Made by a program: the position numbers and the translations under genes | Shown: piece after piece, positions 6,922 to 14,660 of the stretch | Layout: every line of letters begins with the position of its first letter | Position numbering within the stretch: the first letter of the stretch is position 1 | The notes under the pieces: generated by a model | Database searches by the model: none | Seen by the model: only the letters and a program-made list of their open reading frames with translations | Told to the model about the DNA's origin: nothing | NCBI GenBank assembly: GCA_009746045.1 | Contig: RPFO01000644.1 | Location: forward strand, 401,001-465,000 | Direction of reading: 5' to 3' | Source: Mesostigma viride | Taxonomy: Eukaryota; Streptophyta; Mesostigmatophyceae; Mesostigmatales; Mesostigmataceae | DNA: 64,000 nucleotides

Positions 6922-8607
6922 ATGCCCGCCGAACATTTCCATGGCGCCTGTCTGGGTTTGCCGGAGGCTCACTACATCTACAACCCGGAGACCGGGGAAA
7001 AGCTTTTCAAGAACGTGACGAACGTGCAGTTCGCGGAGGACTGGAAGAAGCAGAACCCTGGAAAGGATCCTCACCCCCCCACCATCAGGTGCGAGAGTTG
7101 CAACGAGCTCAGGTTCATATCCGCCTACACCTGCGGCCCCATGGTCAGGCAGGCGGACGTCTGCGACCAGTGCCACGAGGCCGTCCGCAAGTACACCCTC
7201 AAGAAGAGGCTGGACATCGAGGCGCTGGCCAAGAAGGCGGTTAAGAAGTACACGGCCAAGGAGGTCCGCATCATCCCTCCGTGCGGCAGGGGCGACAGGA
7301 AGTTCGAGGAGGCCATCTGGCAGGCGGAGCACGAGGCGCACGGGGACGAGGGCATGGACAGCATCGAGGTGTGCATCCTGTGCCATCAAGTTTCGTTTAA
7401 GTGGCCAGCCGGAGCGGCTGCTTAGGTTTTAGCGGACAAGTGTTCGAAGCGCGTCATTGGTGAATTACTAGGGAACTTGGGTTTCCCCGCGAAACTCCAA
7501 CCGCACGTTCAGATTTCCAAATCTCAAGTAAAGTTCGGCGCAACTTTCTGAACGGGGGCAGTTGACGAGCAGCATTCCTCCGGACGAATGAATTGCGTTC
7601 CATACTTGCGCAAAATTTTGAAAGGTAGCTTGCGTGCAGCCCTACTAAAATTTGCGCGCACGTTCAGATTTCCAAATCTCAAGTAAATTTCGGCGGAACA
7701 TTCTGAACGGGGGTAGTTGGCGGGCAGCGTTCCTCCAGACGAATGAAATGCGTTCCATACTAGCGCAAAATTTTGAAAGGTAGCTTGCGTGCAGCCCTAC
7801 TAAAATTTGCGCGAAGTGTGGGACTGAAAATTCGTAACGGAAACTGTTTGGTAGTTGCCGTCACTTCCTCTTGTGCAAACGTGTGGGAGTGAAAATTCGT
7901 AACGGAAACTTTTTGGTAGTTGCCGTCACTTCATTTTGCGCGAGTGTTGGGCTGAAAATTCGTAACGGAAACTTTTTGGTAGTTGGCGTCACTTCCTTTG
8001 GTTCGACTGAAAATTCGCTGAAATTCGCTGAATTCGTACCGTAGCCTAATTTTTAGTACCTCGAAGTGACGGGGCACCTAAAAATTTGCCCACAAGTACA
8101 CTTGGCAGCGCGCTCACTGGGAAAAATTGTACAGCCGCTCCGGCGGGCCACTTGAACGAATTGTAATGCGACCAGAGACTGGAGAACGTGTACTCTCCCA
8201 AGGTGGACATGGACACGGCCCCGCACTTCCACATGGGCGGCGTCTGCGACGGCTGCATGATGACCGTGCTGGTCGAGCAGGAGAGCCCCGACGACATCGA
8301 CTTCCCCCTGTGCCTCCACGAGGACCGCCGCAAGGAGCACGTGGCCAGGCTGCAGTTCCCCTACTTCGTCTTCAACCCCCACCTGACCGCCATAGCCCAC
8401 GTGGCCAGCGTGCGGTCTGTGGGCGAGATCACCATCTTCCGCGCCCACAACGCCAAGTGCATCGTCGTCGAGAAGGCCACGGGGGAGCTCGCTGCCCTGG
8501 AGGGCGGCGCAAGGAAGCGCAAGGGTGCGGACGCCTCTCCCGAGACGGAGGTGGTGTGCGTGGACAACGTCCCGCAGCCCAGGCGCAGGATTGGTCTCAG
8601 GTCCTGA
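6922..8607 (+). CDS. viral multi-Cys zinc-finger protein split by a 786-bp insertion
   Basis: Coding is 6922-7383 and 8170-8607; together they would give a 299-residue protein. The first part has CxxC pairs IRCESCNELRF and DVCDQCHE and ends at the first half of a third pair (EVCILC). The second part resumes at DQRLENVYSP and supplies VCDGCM, completing a further Cys4 pair set of zinc-ribbon/RING type. The intervening 786 bp is exactly 262 codons long, so the reading frame is kept across it. If left unspliced, translation would stop at 7425 after 167 residues. The C-terminus is basic (GGARKRKGAD, PRRRIGLRS). Function unknown; nucleic-acid or protein binding by zinc fingers is inferred. Confidence 0.65.
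7384..8169. mobile_element. 786-bp terminal-inverted-repeat insertion, possibly spliced as an intron
   Basis: The ends carry imperfect inverted repeats of about 30 bp (left AAGTGGCCAGCCGGAGCGGC, right end in reverse AAGTGGCCCGCCGGAGCGGC). The base triplet TGC occurs at both edges (7381-7383 and 8167-8169), and an 8-9-base imperfect target duplication is possible (TGCCATCAA versus TGCGACCAG). Shifting the boundaries by six bases gives GT at 7390 and AG at 8174-8175. A spliceosome could therefore remove 7390-8175 and leave the frame intact with one Asp-to-His change. No transposase is encoded, so it is non-autonomous. Internal direct repeats are listed separately. Confidence 0.7.
7500..8010. 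repeat. internal direct repeats of the 786-bp insertion
   Basis: A unit of about 157 bp beginning GCACGTTCAGATTTCCAAAT occurs twice in tandem (about 7502-7656 and 7659-7814), with roughly one difference per ten bases. It is followed by three shorter units of about 65 bp built on CTGAAAATTCGTAACGGAAA and TTTGGTAGTTGCCGTCACTT (about 7820-8000). Long internal repeats and no coding potential fit a MITE-like element. Confidence 0.65.
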
Positions 8608-8697
8608 GCGGTCGATAGCGCCTTTCTCTCACTCAGCAGTTGTTTGAAGCGTGACAGGCAGCTAATTGAGTACTGTCCCTCACCGCGTTTTATGTAC

Positions 8698-8719
8698 AGC
8701 GCACCCTTAAGGGGCGCGA
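8698..8719. terminator. hairpin between convergent gene ends
   Basis: The sequence GCGCACCCTTAAGGGGCGCG is nearly self-complementary. It lies between the convergent stops at 8607 (plus) and 8767 (minus) and is followed by an AT-rich tract. A 3'-end or termination role is inferred from position only. Confidence 0.35.
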
Positions 8720-8766
8720 CTAGGTGATAAACGTGCTATTATTTATTTTTTAATGAATATATATTT

Positions 8767-9447
8767 TCACCTCCTCGTGCGCGATCGCCCCCTCACCCTG
8801 CGCGCCCCCGTTGTGTGTCCGCCCCGCTTAGGCAGCACGCGGGCGCCGGTGTACATCGGCACGTACATAGGCACGTACCCCGCTCTCTTGGTGAACCTGT
8901 CCTCGTAATCGTCGTCATCCTCGCTGTTTTCGTAAATGGCGGGCATGCCTTCCGCTTCGAAATATTCATCCTCGTCGACGTCCCATCCGTCGCCTGAGTC
9001 GGCAGCAGGGGCAGCAGCTTCCTCCAAAGCGGCACGAGCAGCTTCCTCGGCTTTCTCGGCATCCTCGGCAGCCCTGGCGCGCCCCCAGCGACCCCCTGTA
9101 ACCCTCTCCAACAGCCCGCGCCTAGGGGGTGCAGCTGCAGCTGCCCTGTCCCGGGCCCGGGCCAGCGCAGTCGCGGAGAGTTCAGCAGCAGCAGCCTGCA
9201 CGCGCGCGTCACGTTCAGCTTGGGCGGCTGCCACCGGGTCCTCCACCGCCCCCCACCTGCCAAGGAGCCTCCACCCTCCCGTCGCCCTGACCCCGTGCGC
9301 CCGCCCCCCGCGCCTAGGCGCGCCCCGCCCCCGCCCCCTCCTCCCGCCCCCGTGGTGCGGGCACGCGCTCCTGCCGCCCCACGTCTGCCACCCGCACCGG
9401 CCGCCCTTGCCCGTCAACGCACCGCAACGATCGGACGATACCGCCAT
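8767..9447 (-). CDS. Cys/His motif protein with Ala-rich helix, 226 aa
   Basis: I place the start at 9447 (MAVSSDRCGALTGKGGRC); an upstream ATG at 9477 gives only a short Phe/Val leader. The N-terminus has C-x(8)-C ... C-x2-H (RCGALTGKGGRC ... ACPHHG), the same layout as in the broken gene at 5168. A Gly/Arg stretch follows, then a long Ala/Arg/Glu-rich helix (about residues 80-150), an acidic stretch (DEDEYFEAE, NSEDDDDYED), and a tail with the duplicated YVPMYVPMYTG and a basic end. Zinc and nucleic-acid binding are inferred from composition. The start codon lies 69 bp from the block repeat at 9516. Confidence 0.55.
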   Translation of the reverse strand: MAVSSDRCGALTGKGGRCGWQTWGGRSACPHHGGGRRGRGRGAPRRGGRAHGVRATGGWRLLGRWGAVEDPVAAAQAERDARVQAAAAELSATALARARDRAAAAAPPRRGLLERVTGGRWGRARAAEDAEKAEEAARAALEEAAAPAADSGDGWDVDEDEYFEAEGMPAIYENSEDDDDYEDRFTKRAGYVPMYVPMYTGARVLPKRGGHTTGARRVRGRSRTRR

Positions 9448-9515
9448 CGCGCGAAACACGTATACAAAAAAGCGCACATAATTTTAAAACGCGCGCGCAC
9501 AGCACCGCTCGAACG

Positions 9516-10077
9516 CTCTCAACACGGCCCCGCTTTGGATAGCCTTCTACCGACCAAAAAAGAGAAGACTATCCAACAAACCCCCCGCCAACACCGGCCC
9601 GTCCATCCGTCACCAGGAAAAAAAAGAGAAGACTATCCAAACTCACCCCCTCTCAAACCCCGCTCGACCACCGAACAAATTTAAGACGGCCTCTCCCGCC
9701 ATTCTCGCCATTCGGTCGTGGATAGCCTTCTCTTGGATAGCCTTCTTTTTGCACCACCGGCCAAACTATTACTCCCCATATACCCTACGCCCTATACCCT
9801 ATACCCCCCCTGAAAATTTTCCTTATGCCATAAAATACTTCCCTTTCATACCCAAAAAGAAGACTACCAAAAGAAGACTATCCAAACTCCCCCCCTCTTA
9901 AACCCCGCCCGACCATCGAACAAATTTAAGACGCCCCCTCCCGACATTCTCGACCATCGGTCGTGGATAGCCTTCTCGTCGACAAAAAAAACGGCACGCG
10001 CCGAGAACCCTCTCTCGACCAAGATCGTGGATAGACTTCTCCAAAAACACGGAGAGAAGAACATCCAACCTCTCCAG
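9516..10077 (+). repeat. subterminal repeat block, diverged copy outside the palindrome
   Basis: About 560 bp matching, in the same orientation, the right-arm segment 14083-14640, and therefore inverted relative to 12051-12607. Shared landmarks in order: CTCAACACGGCCCCGC, TTGGATAGCCTTCT, CCGTCACCAGGA, CTGAAAATTTTCCTTA, CGAACAAATTTAAGACG, AGATCGTGGATAG, AGAAGAACATCCAA. Many substitutions separate it from the arm copies, so it is an older duplication than the palindrome. It carries about eight copies of the TTGGATAGNCTTCT motif in both orientations and no gene. Confidence 0.7.
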
Positions 10078-10395
10078 CCTCTGCCGACACCCGACACGCC
10101 ACGCCCTGCCACGTCCCGCCACGTACTGCCACGACCTGCCGCGTCCCGCCACGAACGACGATAACGACGCTAACGACGCTCAAAGCACGCGCAGGAACGA
10201 GGGGTAGCCCTCGCGAAGCCTAGCAAGGGTTGTGGAGGTGCCGCGACCGCCTGAAAGGCGTGGTTCGCACTTAGACTAGCCCGGGCCGACCCGACCCCCT
10301 GTCGGCCCCCTGTCAGCCCGCTTTTCAAAGTATGACAGCTGGCACTCTAATGCTGGCACACTAGCAGAAAAAAGTGTAGGTGTGATATAGGTATC
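10078..10395. other. non-coding stretch across the palindrome boundary
   Basis: 10085-10160 has a short repeat of CCACG and CTGCC words (GCCACGTCCCGCCACGTACT type). 10200-10275 can form small hairpins but I could not fit it to a tRNA. The palindrome begins at 10276. 10340-10390 holds a leader (CTGGCACTCTAATGCTGGCA) that is repeated before the next gene at about 10725-10775. No gene seen. Confidence 0.5.
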
Positions 10396-10701
10396 ATGCC
10401 AGTAAAACGAATGTTCCCGGCTGGCGACCCGCCTGGCCGTCATCATCTAGGCGTGATCAACCAATTCAACCGCAACCTGTACGAGCGCCGGCTTGAAGCC
10501 ATGCGCAGGAATATGCGCGTCGTTGAACGGCAAAGAGCAATCGAGGCCGAAATGGCCGCCCAGGCCCAGGCCCAGGCCATAGCCCAAGCAGCGGCCGGCC
10601 AGCTGCAGTGGGTGGTGGAGGTGCACGAGCAGCAACAACACCGCGCGCGACGTGTACGGCGGACCAAGAGGCGCCGGGGGGGAAGCGCTAGGGCCCGCTA
10701 G
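10396..10701 (+). CDS. small Arg-rich arm protein A, 101 aa (left copy)
   Basis: This 101-residue protein (MPVKRMFPAGD...) has YERRLEAMRRNMR at about residues 30-42, an Ala/Gln-rich helix (AEMAAQAQAQAIAQAAAGQ), and ends in a very basic tail (HEQQQHRARRVRRTKRRRGG). It is a paralogue of the next gene: both start MPV(K/Q)R, share (Y)ERRLEAMRRN and the QQQHR(A/T)RR...GGSARAR tail, and have matching leaders containing TAATGCTGGCA about 35-50 nt before the ATG. Nucleic-acid binding is suggested by charge only. An identical copy lies at 15989-16294. Confidence 0.55.
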   Translation: MPVKRMFPAGDPPGRHHLGVINQFNRNLYERRLEAMRRNMRVVERQRAIEAEMAAQAQAQAIAQAAAGQLQWVVEVHEQQQHRARRVRRTKRRRGGSARAR

Positions 10702-10779
10702 CCCGGCCCGACCCGACCCCTTGTAAAGCTGGCACTATAATGCTGGCAAAAAAAAAAGTGTAGGTAGGGTATAAGTATC

Positions 10780-11208
10780 ATGCCAGTACAACGAAGGTTC
10801 GAATCGGGTGTCGACCGGCCTGGCAGCTATCTTGCGTACCGCCGGGCGGTCAACGCGCCACCTTACTACCGCGACCCGTACGAGCGTAGACTCGAAGCCA
10901 TGCGCAGGAATTTGCAATATGGTGGCATTGAACGGCCAAGAGACCTGCGGTACGGCGTTATCGCCGTGCTCGGGGACCAGGCCATGGCCTGGGTAAGAGC
11001 CCAGGAAGCGGCGGACCAGGCCGCACGGCGGGTGGTGCACGAGCAGCAACAACACCGCACGCGACGACGTGTACGGCGCACCAGGAGGCGCCGGGGGGGA
11101 AGCGCTAGGGCCCGTGACCCTTGCAAATTTGTCCCTTGCAATAGATATAGACGATGGAAGAGGGCACGTCCCCACCCGGGTCCACGCACGTACCGCGCCG
11201 AAAAATGA
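10780..11208 (+). CDS. small Arg-rich arm protein B, 142 aa (left copy)
   Basis: Paralogue of the preceding gene (MPVQRRFESGVDRPG..., YERRLEAMRRNLQ, QQQHRTRRRVRRTRRRRGG). Where protein A stops after GGSARAR, this frame runs on for about 35 residues (DPCKFVPCNRYRRW...). The extension overlaps the start of the membrane-protein gene at 11154 in another frame. The extra tail could be real or the result of a lost stop. The leader repeats that of protein A (CTGGCACTATAATGCTGGCA). Function unknown. Mirror copy at 15482-15910. Confidence 0.5.
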   Translation: MPVQRRFESGVDRPGSYLAYRRAVNAPPYYRDPYERRLEAMRRNLQYGGIERPRDLRYGVIAVLGDQAMAWVRAQEAADQAARRVVHEQQQHRTRRRVRRTRRRRGGSARARDPCKFVPCNRYRRWKRARPHPGPRTYRAEK

Positions 11209-11522
11209 AGGCGGACGGCACGTACTATACCCCGCCCCCGCCCACCCCTGTACCCCTGTATATCAGGGCATTGGAGTACTTTATGAAGTCCCCGCTGGGG
11301 GCCCTAGTCCGGTTTCTGGTGACGTACGGGGTAGAGGGAGAAGGGTTTGTACCGGCCTACGAGGCGGTGTTCAGACTGTACGCGTTGATGGCCGTGACCC
11401 TCGCGTTCTTCGTGTATTTCCTGGTCAAGATGTGGCGTCGCCCCGTCACGCTGGACTTCACCCCGGCCGTGGCGGCCGTAAAGAGGCTCCCCGCTCCAAG
11501 CAGCGGGCCGACAGTGGGCTGA
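11154..11522 (+). CDS. single-pass membrane protein in the arm, 122 aa (left copy)
   Basis: The 122-residue protein starts MEEGTSPPGSTHVPRRKM and has a Pro-rich stretch (PPPPTPVPLY). One strong hydrophobic segment lies at about residues 77-94 (LYALMAVTLAFFVYFLVKMW), followed by basic residues, giving a likely N-out/C-in single-pass topology. No family is recognised. It overlaps the end of the Arg-rich gene by 55 nt in a different frame. The mirror copy is at 15168-15536. Confidence 0.5.
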   Translation: MEEGTSPPGSTHVPRRKMKADGTYYTPPPPTPVPLYIRALEYFMKSPLGALVRFLVTYGVEGEGFVPAYEAVFRLYALMAVTLAFFVYFLVKMWRRPVTLDFTPAVAAVKRLPAPSSGPTVG

Positions 11523-11553
11523 GTAATTATCCATCGCAGTATTATCCATCTCC

Positions 11554-12029
11554 ATGTTCATGCTATTGCTCGTGATCATCCTGCTGTTCGTGATCTTCAT
11601 GATGCGTAACATGCCCGAACCCGCTACCCCCCCTCGGACCCCGGTGCAGCCGCCGTGGCGTACGAGGCCACCCCCAACCCGGAGCCGGACAGCACGGCCG
11701 CGGCCCCCGCGAACACGGTAGACCCCCGCGCGCCCGAGGAGAAGGCCGAGCGCGTGCGCTTCAAGGACGGGATACCCGGAATGGTCACCAACGTGCAGAC
11801 GATGGTCGTGGACAGCATGAACCCGCTGTCCATGATGGGCAGCGGCCTGAGCATGTTCGGCATGATGCCCAACAAGATGAGCGACAAGCTCACCAAGGCG
11901 GGCGCCAAGACCACCAAGTTCGTGGTCGAGCACAACCCGTTCGGCGCGCTGTTCACCGCGTTCGGCAAGAAGAAGAGCGCGCGGTGCAAGGCCAAGAAGT
12001 TCTTCAGCGCGGGGTTCGCCAAGTGCTAG
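11554..12029 (+). CDS. membrane-anchored Met-rich protein, broken at a C run (left copy)
   Basis: A frame from ATG 11554 encodes a strongly hydrophobic N-terminal segment (MFMLLLVIILLFVIFMM). After the seven-C run at 11627-11633 the coding signal moves to the frame that ends at 12029: Pro/Ala-rich linker, then DSMNPLSMMGSGLSMFGMM, then KKKSARCKAKKF. One missing C would join them into an N-anchored protein of about 158 residues. The second frame alone has no ATG. Both arms carry the same run length, so if this is an error it predates the arm duplication or is shared by the assembly. The arms differ here at 11770 (Gly versus Ala codon). Confidence 0.5.
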
Positions 12030-12050
12030 CGCCGAGGGGCGGGAACGCCG

Positions 12051-12607
12051 GGAGAGCTTGGATGTTCTTCTCCCCCCCGTTTTTGAGAAGCCTATCCACG
12101 ATCTCGCACGAAACGGGATTCTCACCCCCCGCCAGTTTTTTTGTCAAGGAGAAGCCTATCCAACAACATTGCTCGATAATGCCCGGAGAGGGCGTCTTAA
12201 ATTTGTTCGACGGTCGAGCAGGGTTTAAGAGGGGGGGAATTTGGATAGTCTTCTTTTGGTAGTCTTCTTTTTGGAGAGAAAAAAAAAGTATTTTATGGCG
12301 TAAGGAAAATTTTCAGGGGGGTATATAGGCTATAGGGTATAGGCCTGGGGGGAATAATAGTTGTGGCCGGGCCCGAAAAAGAAGACTATCCAAGAGAAGC
12401 CTATCCACGAACATTGCCCGAGAACTGCGGGAGAGGGCGTCTTAAATTTACTCGACCCCCCACCAAGGGTTGTCAGGGGTCGAGTTTGGATAGTCTTCTC
12501 TTTTTTATCCTGGTGACGGAAGGATGGGCCGGGGTTGGCAGGGGTTGTATTGGATAGGCTTCTCTTTTTTGGGTCGGAGAAGGCTATCCAAGGCGGGGCC
12601 GTGTTGA
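12051..12607 (-). repeat. subterminal repeat block, left-arm copy
   Basis: The reverse complement of 14083-14640 and a younger relative of the block at 9516-10077. It contains eight or more copies of TTGGATAGNCTTCT-type words in both orientations (for example 12059, 12239, 12484, 12549) and two copies of a TTAAATTTG/ACTCGA module (about 12195 and 12445). With the block at 9516-10077 it forms an inverted pair flanking the four arm genes. Confidence 0.75.
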
Positions 12608-12623
12608 GAGCCCCCGAAAAAAA

Positions 12624-12777
12624 ATGTCCGCAGTGGTTAATGGATGCGGCCGCCACCCCCCCGTGGGCCGGCCTGCAGTGGTGGACGCCCCCCGCCAAGT
12701 GGGTGATGCGCGACGGGAAGATTGTGCTTGCCACCCCGGTCGATGTGCCCGCTGACGTGAGCAAAGACGAGCGATGA
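12624..12777 (+). pseudogene. 50-aa frame, shifted by one extra C (left copy)
   Basis: In the right arm the same sequence is an uninterrupted 50-residue frame from ATG to TGA. Here one extra C in the run at 12654-12660 breaks it after MSAVVNGCGRHPP. A second in-frame ATG at about 12640 can still read the Trp-rich end (WAGLQWWTPPAKWVMRDGKI). This is either a sequencing error or a real difference between the arms. No family is recognised. Confidence 0.4.
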
Positions 12778-12779
12778 CG

Positions 12780-13910
12780 TCAGCAAGTATACAGCACACC
12801 TACGTCCCGGCACACCCCGCCCCGGGGTTGTGGAAGGGCGGCGCTGTCCCCTGACCAGTGGTGGGTGACAGATGCCAGCACAAGAACCTCCTACACGCAA
12901 AAAGCCCCGATCACACACCGATTCAGGTGGTGACAGGGGCCAGTGGTGGGTGACAGATGCCAGCAAAGATACGCAAGATTCCAAACGACATCCCGCGCGC
13001 TTCGCGCTGCTGATGATGGTGACAGGCAGCGAAGAGGCATGCAACGTGCCACGTGTCCGATTTCTATTGGCTAAATGCAAAAAGCCCCCATCACACACCG
13101 ATTCAGGTGGTGACAGGGGCCAGTGGGGTGACAGGTGCCAGCACAAGGGTCAAACTTTGAAAAATAATCACACGCCGAGCGGTGGTTACCAGGGGAGGTG
13201 TCAGAGTTTGACAGCATAAGGGCAAAAAAAATATCTAAAGTGACAGTATATAAGTACCTTCCAACAGGAAGAGCCCGGACTTTGACACCCGGTGTCAAAG
13301 TTTGACAAGGCCCCCCTGGTGGTGTCCCCGGCCAGGATCAGATGCGCATCTGATCCTGGCCGGGGACACCACCAGGGGGGCCTTGTCAAACTTTGACACC
13401 GGGTGTCAAAGTCCGGGCTCTTCCTGTTGGAAGGTACTTATATACTGTCACTTTAGATATTTTTTTTGCCCTTATGCTGTCAAACTCTGACACCTCCCCT
13501 GGTAACCACCGCTCGGCGTGTGATTATTTTTCAAAGTTTGACCCTTGTGCTGGCACCTGTCACCCCACTGGCCCCTGTCACCACCTGAATCGGTGTGTGA
13601 TGGGGGCTTTTTGCATTTAGCCAATAGAAATCGGACACGTGGCACGTTGCATGCCTCTTCGCTGCCTGTCACCATCATCAGCAGCGCGAAGCGCGCGGGA
13701 TGTCGTTTGGAATCTTGCGTATCTTTGCTGGCATCTGTCACCCACCACTGGCCCCTGTCACCACCTGAATCGGTGTGTGATCGGGGCTTTTTGCGTGTAG
13801 GAGGTTCTTGTGCTGGCATCTGTCACCCACCACTGGTCAGGGGACAGCGCCGCCCTTCCACAACCCCGGGGCGGGGTGTGCCGGGACGTAGGTGTGCTGT
13901 ATACTTGCTG
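12780..13910. other. repeat-rich non-coding core of the palindrome
   Basis: About 1.1 kb around the centre with no convincing gene. Each half has two copies of a 100-base unit containing ATCACACACCGATTCAGGTG, GTGACAGGGGCCAGTGG and GTGACAG(A/G)TGCCAGCA (about 12850-12965 and 13078-13150). Further in lie TTTGACA words and a 10-1-10 palindrome. Repeated short motifs flanking a palindromic centre resemble the subtelomeric organisation of hairpin-ended viral genomes. Confidence 0.6.
13280..13411. repeat. palindrome centre with nested small palindromes
   Basis: The axis lies between 13345 and 13346 in GATGC|GCATC, and the match is perfect outward with no unpaired loop. In the left half CTTTGACACC, one C and GGTGTCAAAG (13280-13300) form a separate palindrome about 45 bp from the axis; its mirror is at 13391-13411. 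If this were a resolved telomere, the axis would be the hairpin tip. Confidence 0.8.
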
Positions 13911-13913
13911 ACG

Positions 13914-14066
13914 TCATCGCTCGTCTTTGCTCACGTCAGCGGGCACATCGACCGGGGTGGCAAGCACAATCTTCCCGTCGCGCATCACCCACTTGGCGGG
14001 GGGCGTCCACCACTGCAGGCCGGCCCACGGGGGGTGGCGGCCGCATCCATTAACCACTGCGGACAT
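13914..14066 (-). CDS. 50-aa Trp-rich small protein (right copy, intact)
   Basis: Fifty codons from ATG at 14066 to TGA at 13914, with WAGLQWWTPPAKWVMRDGKI in the middle and an acidic end. It lies immediately beside the subterminal block (14083) on the side facing the palindrome centre. It is the most terminal gene if the axis is a genome end. No family is recognised. The left-arm copy is shifted by one base. Confidence 0.4.
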   Translation of the reverse strand: MSAVVNGCGRHPPWAGLQWWTPPAKWVMRDGKIVLATPVDVPADVSKDER

Positions 14067-14082
14067 TTTTTTTCGGGGGCTC

Positions 14083-14640
14083 TCAACACGGCCCCGCCTT
14101 GGATAGCCTTCTCCGACCCAAAAAAGAGAAGCCTATCCAATACAACCCCTGCCAACCCCGGCCCATCCTTCCGTCACCAGGATAAAAAAGAGAAGACTAT
14201 CCAAACTCGACCCCTGACAACCCTTGGTGGGGGGTCGAGTAAATTTAAGACGCCCTCTCCCGCAGTTCTCGGGCAATGTTCGTGGATAGGCTTCTCTTGG
14301 ATAGTCTTCTTTTTCGGGCCCGGCCACAACTATTATTCCCCCCAGGCCTATACCCTGTAGCCTATATACCCCCCTGAAAATTTTCCTTACGCCATAAAAT
14401 ACTTTTTTTTTCTCTCCAAAAAGAAGACTACCAAAAGAAGACTATCCAAATTCCCCCCCTCTTAAACCCTGCTCGACCGTCGAACAAATTTAAGACGCCC
14501 TCTCCGGGCATTATCGAGCAATGTTGTTGGATAGGCTTCTCCTTGACAAAAAAACTGGCGGGGGGTGAGAATCCCGTTTCGTGCGAGATCGTGGATAGGC
14601 TTCTCAAAAACGGGGGGGAGAAGAACATCCAAGCTCTCCC
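14083..14640 (+). repeat. subterminal repeat block, right-arm copy
   Basis: Mirror of 12051-12607 and direct-orientation homologue of 9516-10077. It starts near CTCAACACGGCCCCGC and ends near AGAAGAACATCCAAGCTCTC, with the TTGGATAGNCTTCT family throughout. Confidence 0.75.
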
Positions 14641-14660
14641 GGCGTTCCCGCCCCTCGGCG

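Larger units (their letters stand above)
10276..13345 (+). repeat. left arm of the 6.1-kb palindrome
   Basis: Bases 10276-13345 are the reverse complement of 13346-16414. I found three differences: 11770 G (arm partner 14920 reads C after complementing), 12333 T (partner 14357 gives C), and seven versus six C at about 12654-12660, which accounts for the one-base length difference. The arm holds four small genes on the plus strand, a subterminal repeat block, a 50-codon frame and a repeat-rich core. The left limit is set by where the right arm meets host DNA, so the true viral terminal repeat may be longer. Confidence 0.95.

Noticed and set aside
8046-8333. 95-aa and 131-aa minus-strand frames over the zinc-finger gene
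   Set aside because: They are shadows of the plus-strand coding sequence plus the inverted repeat of the insertion.
10200-10275. Possible tRNA-like structure before the palindrome
   Set aside because: A T-loop-like GGTTCGCA is present but no cloverleaf could be formed.
11304-12125. 273-aa minus-strand frame in the left arm (and its mirror 14565-15386)
   Set aside because: It is the antisense shadow of the membrane-protein genes; composition is that of a GC-rich complement and it has no motif.
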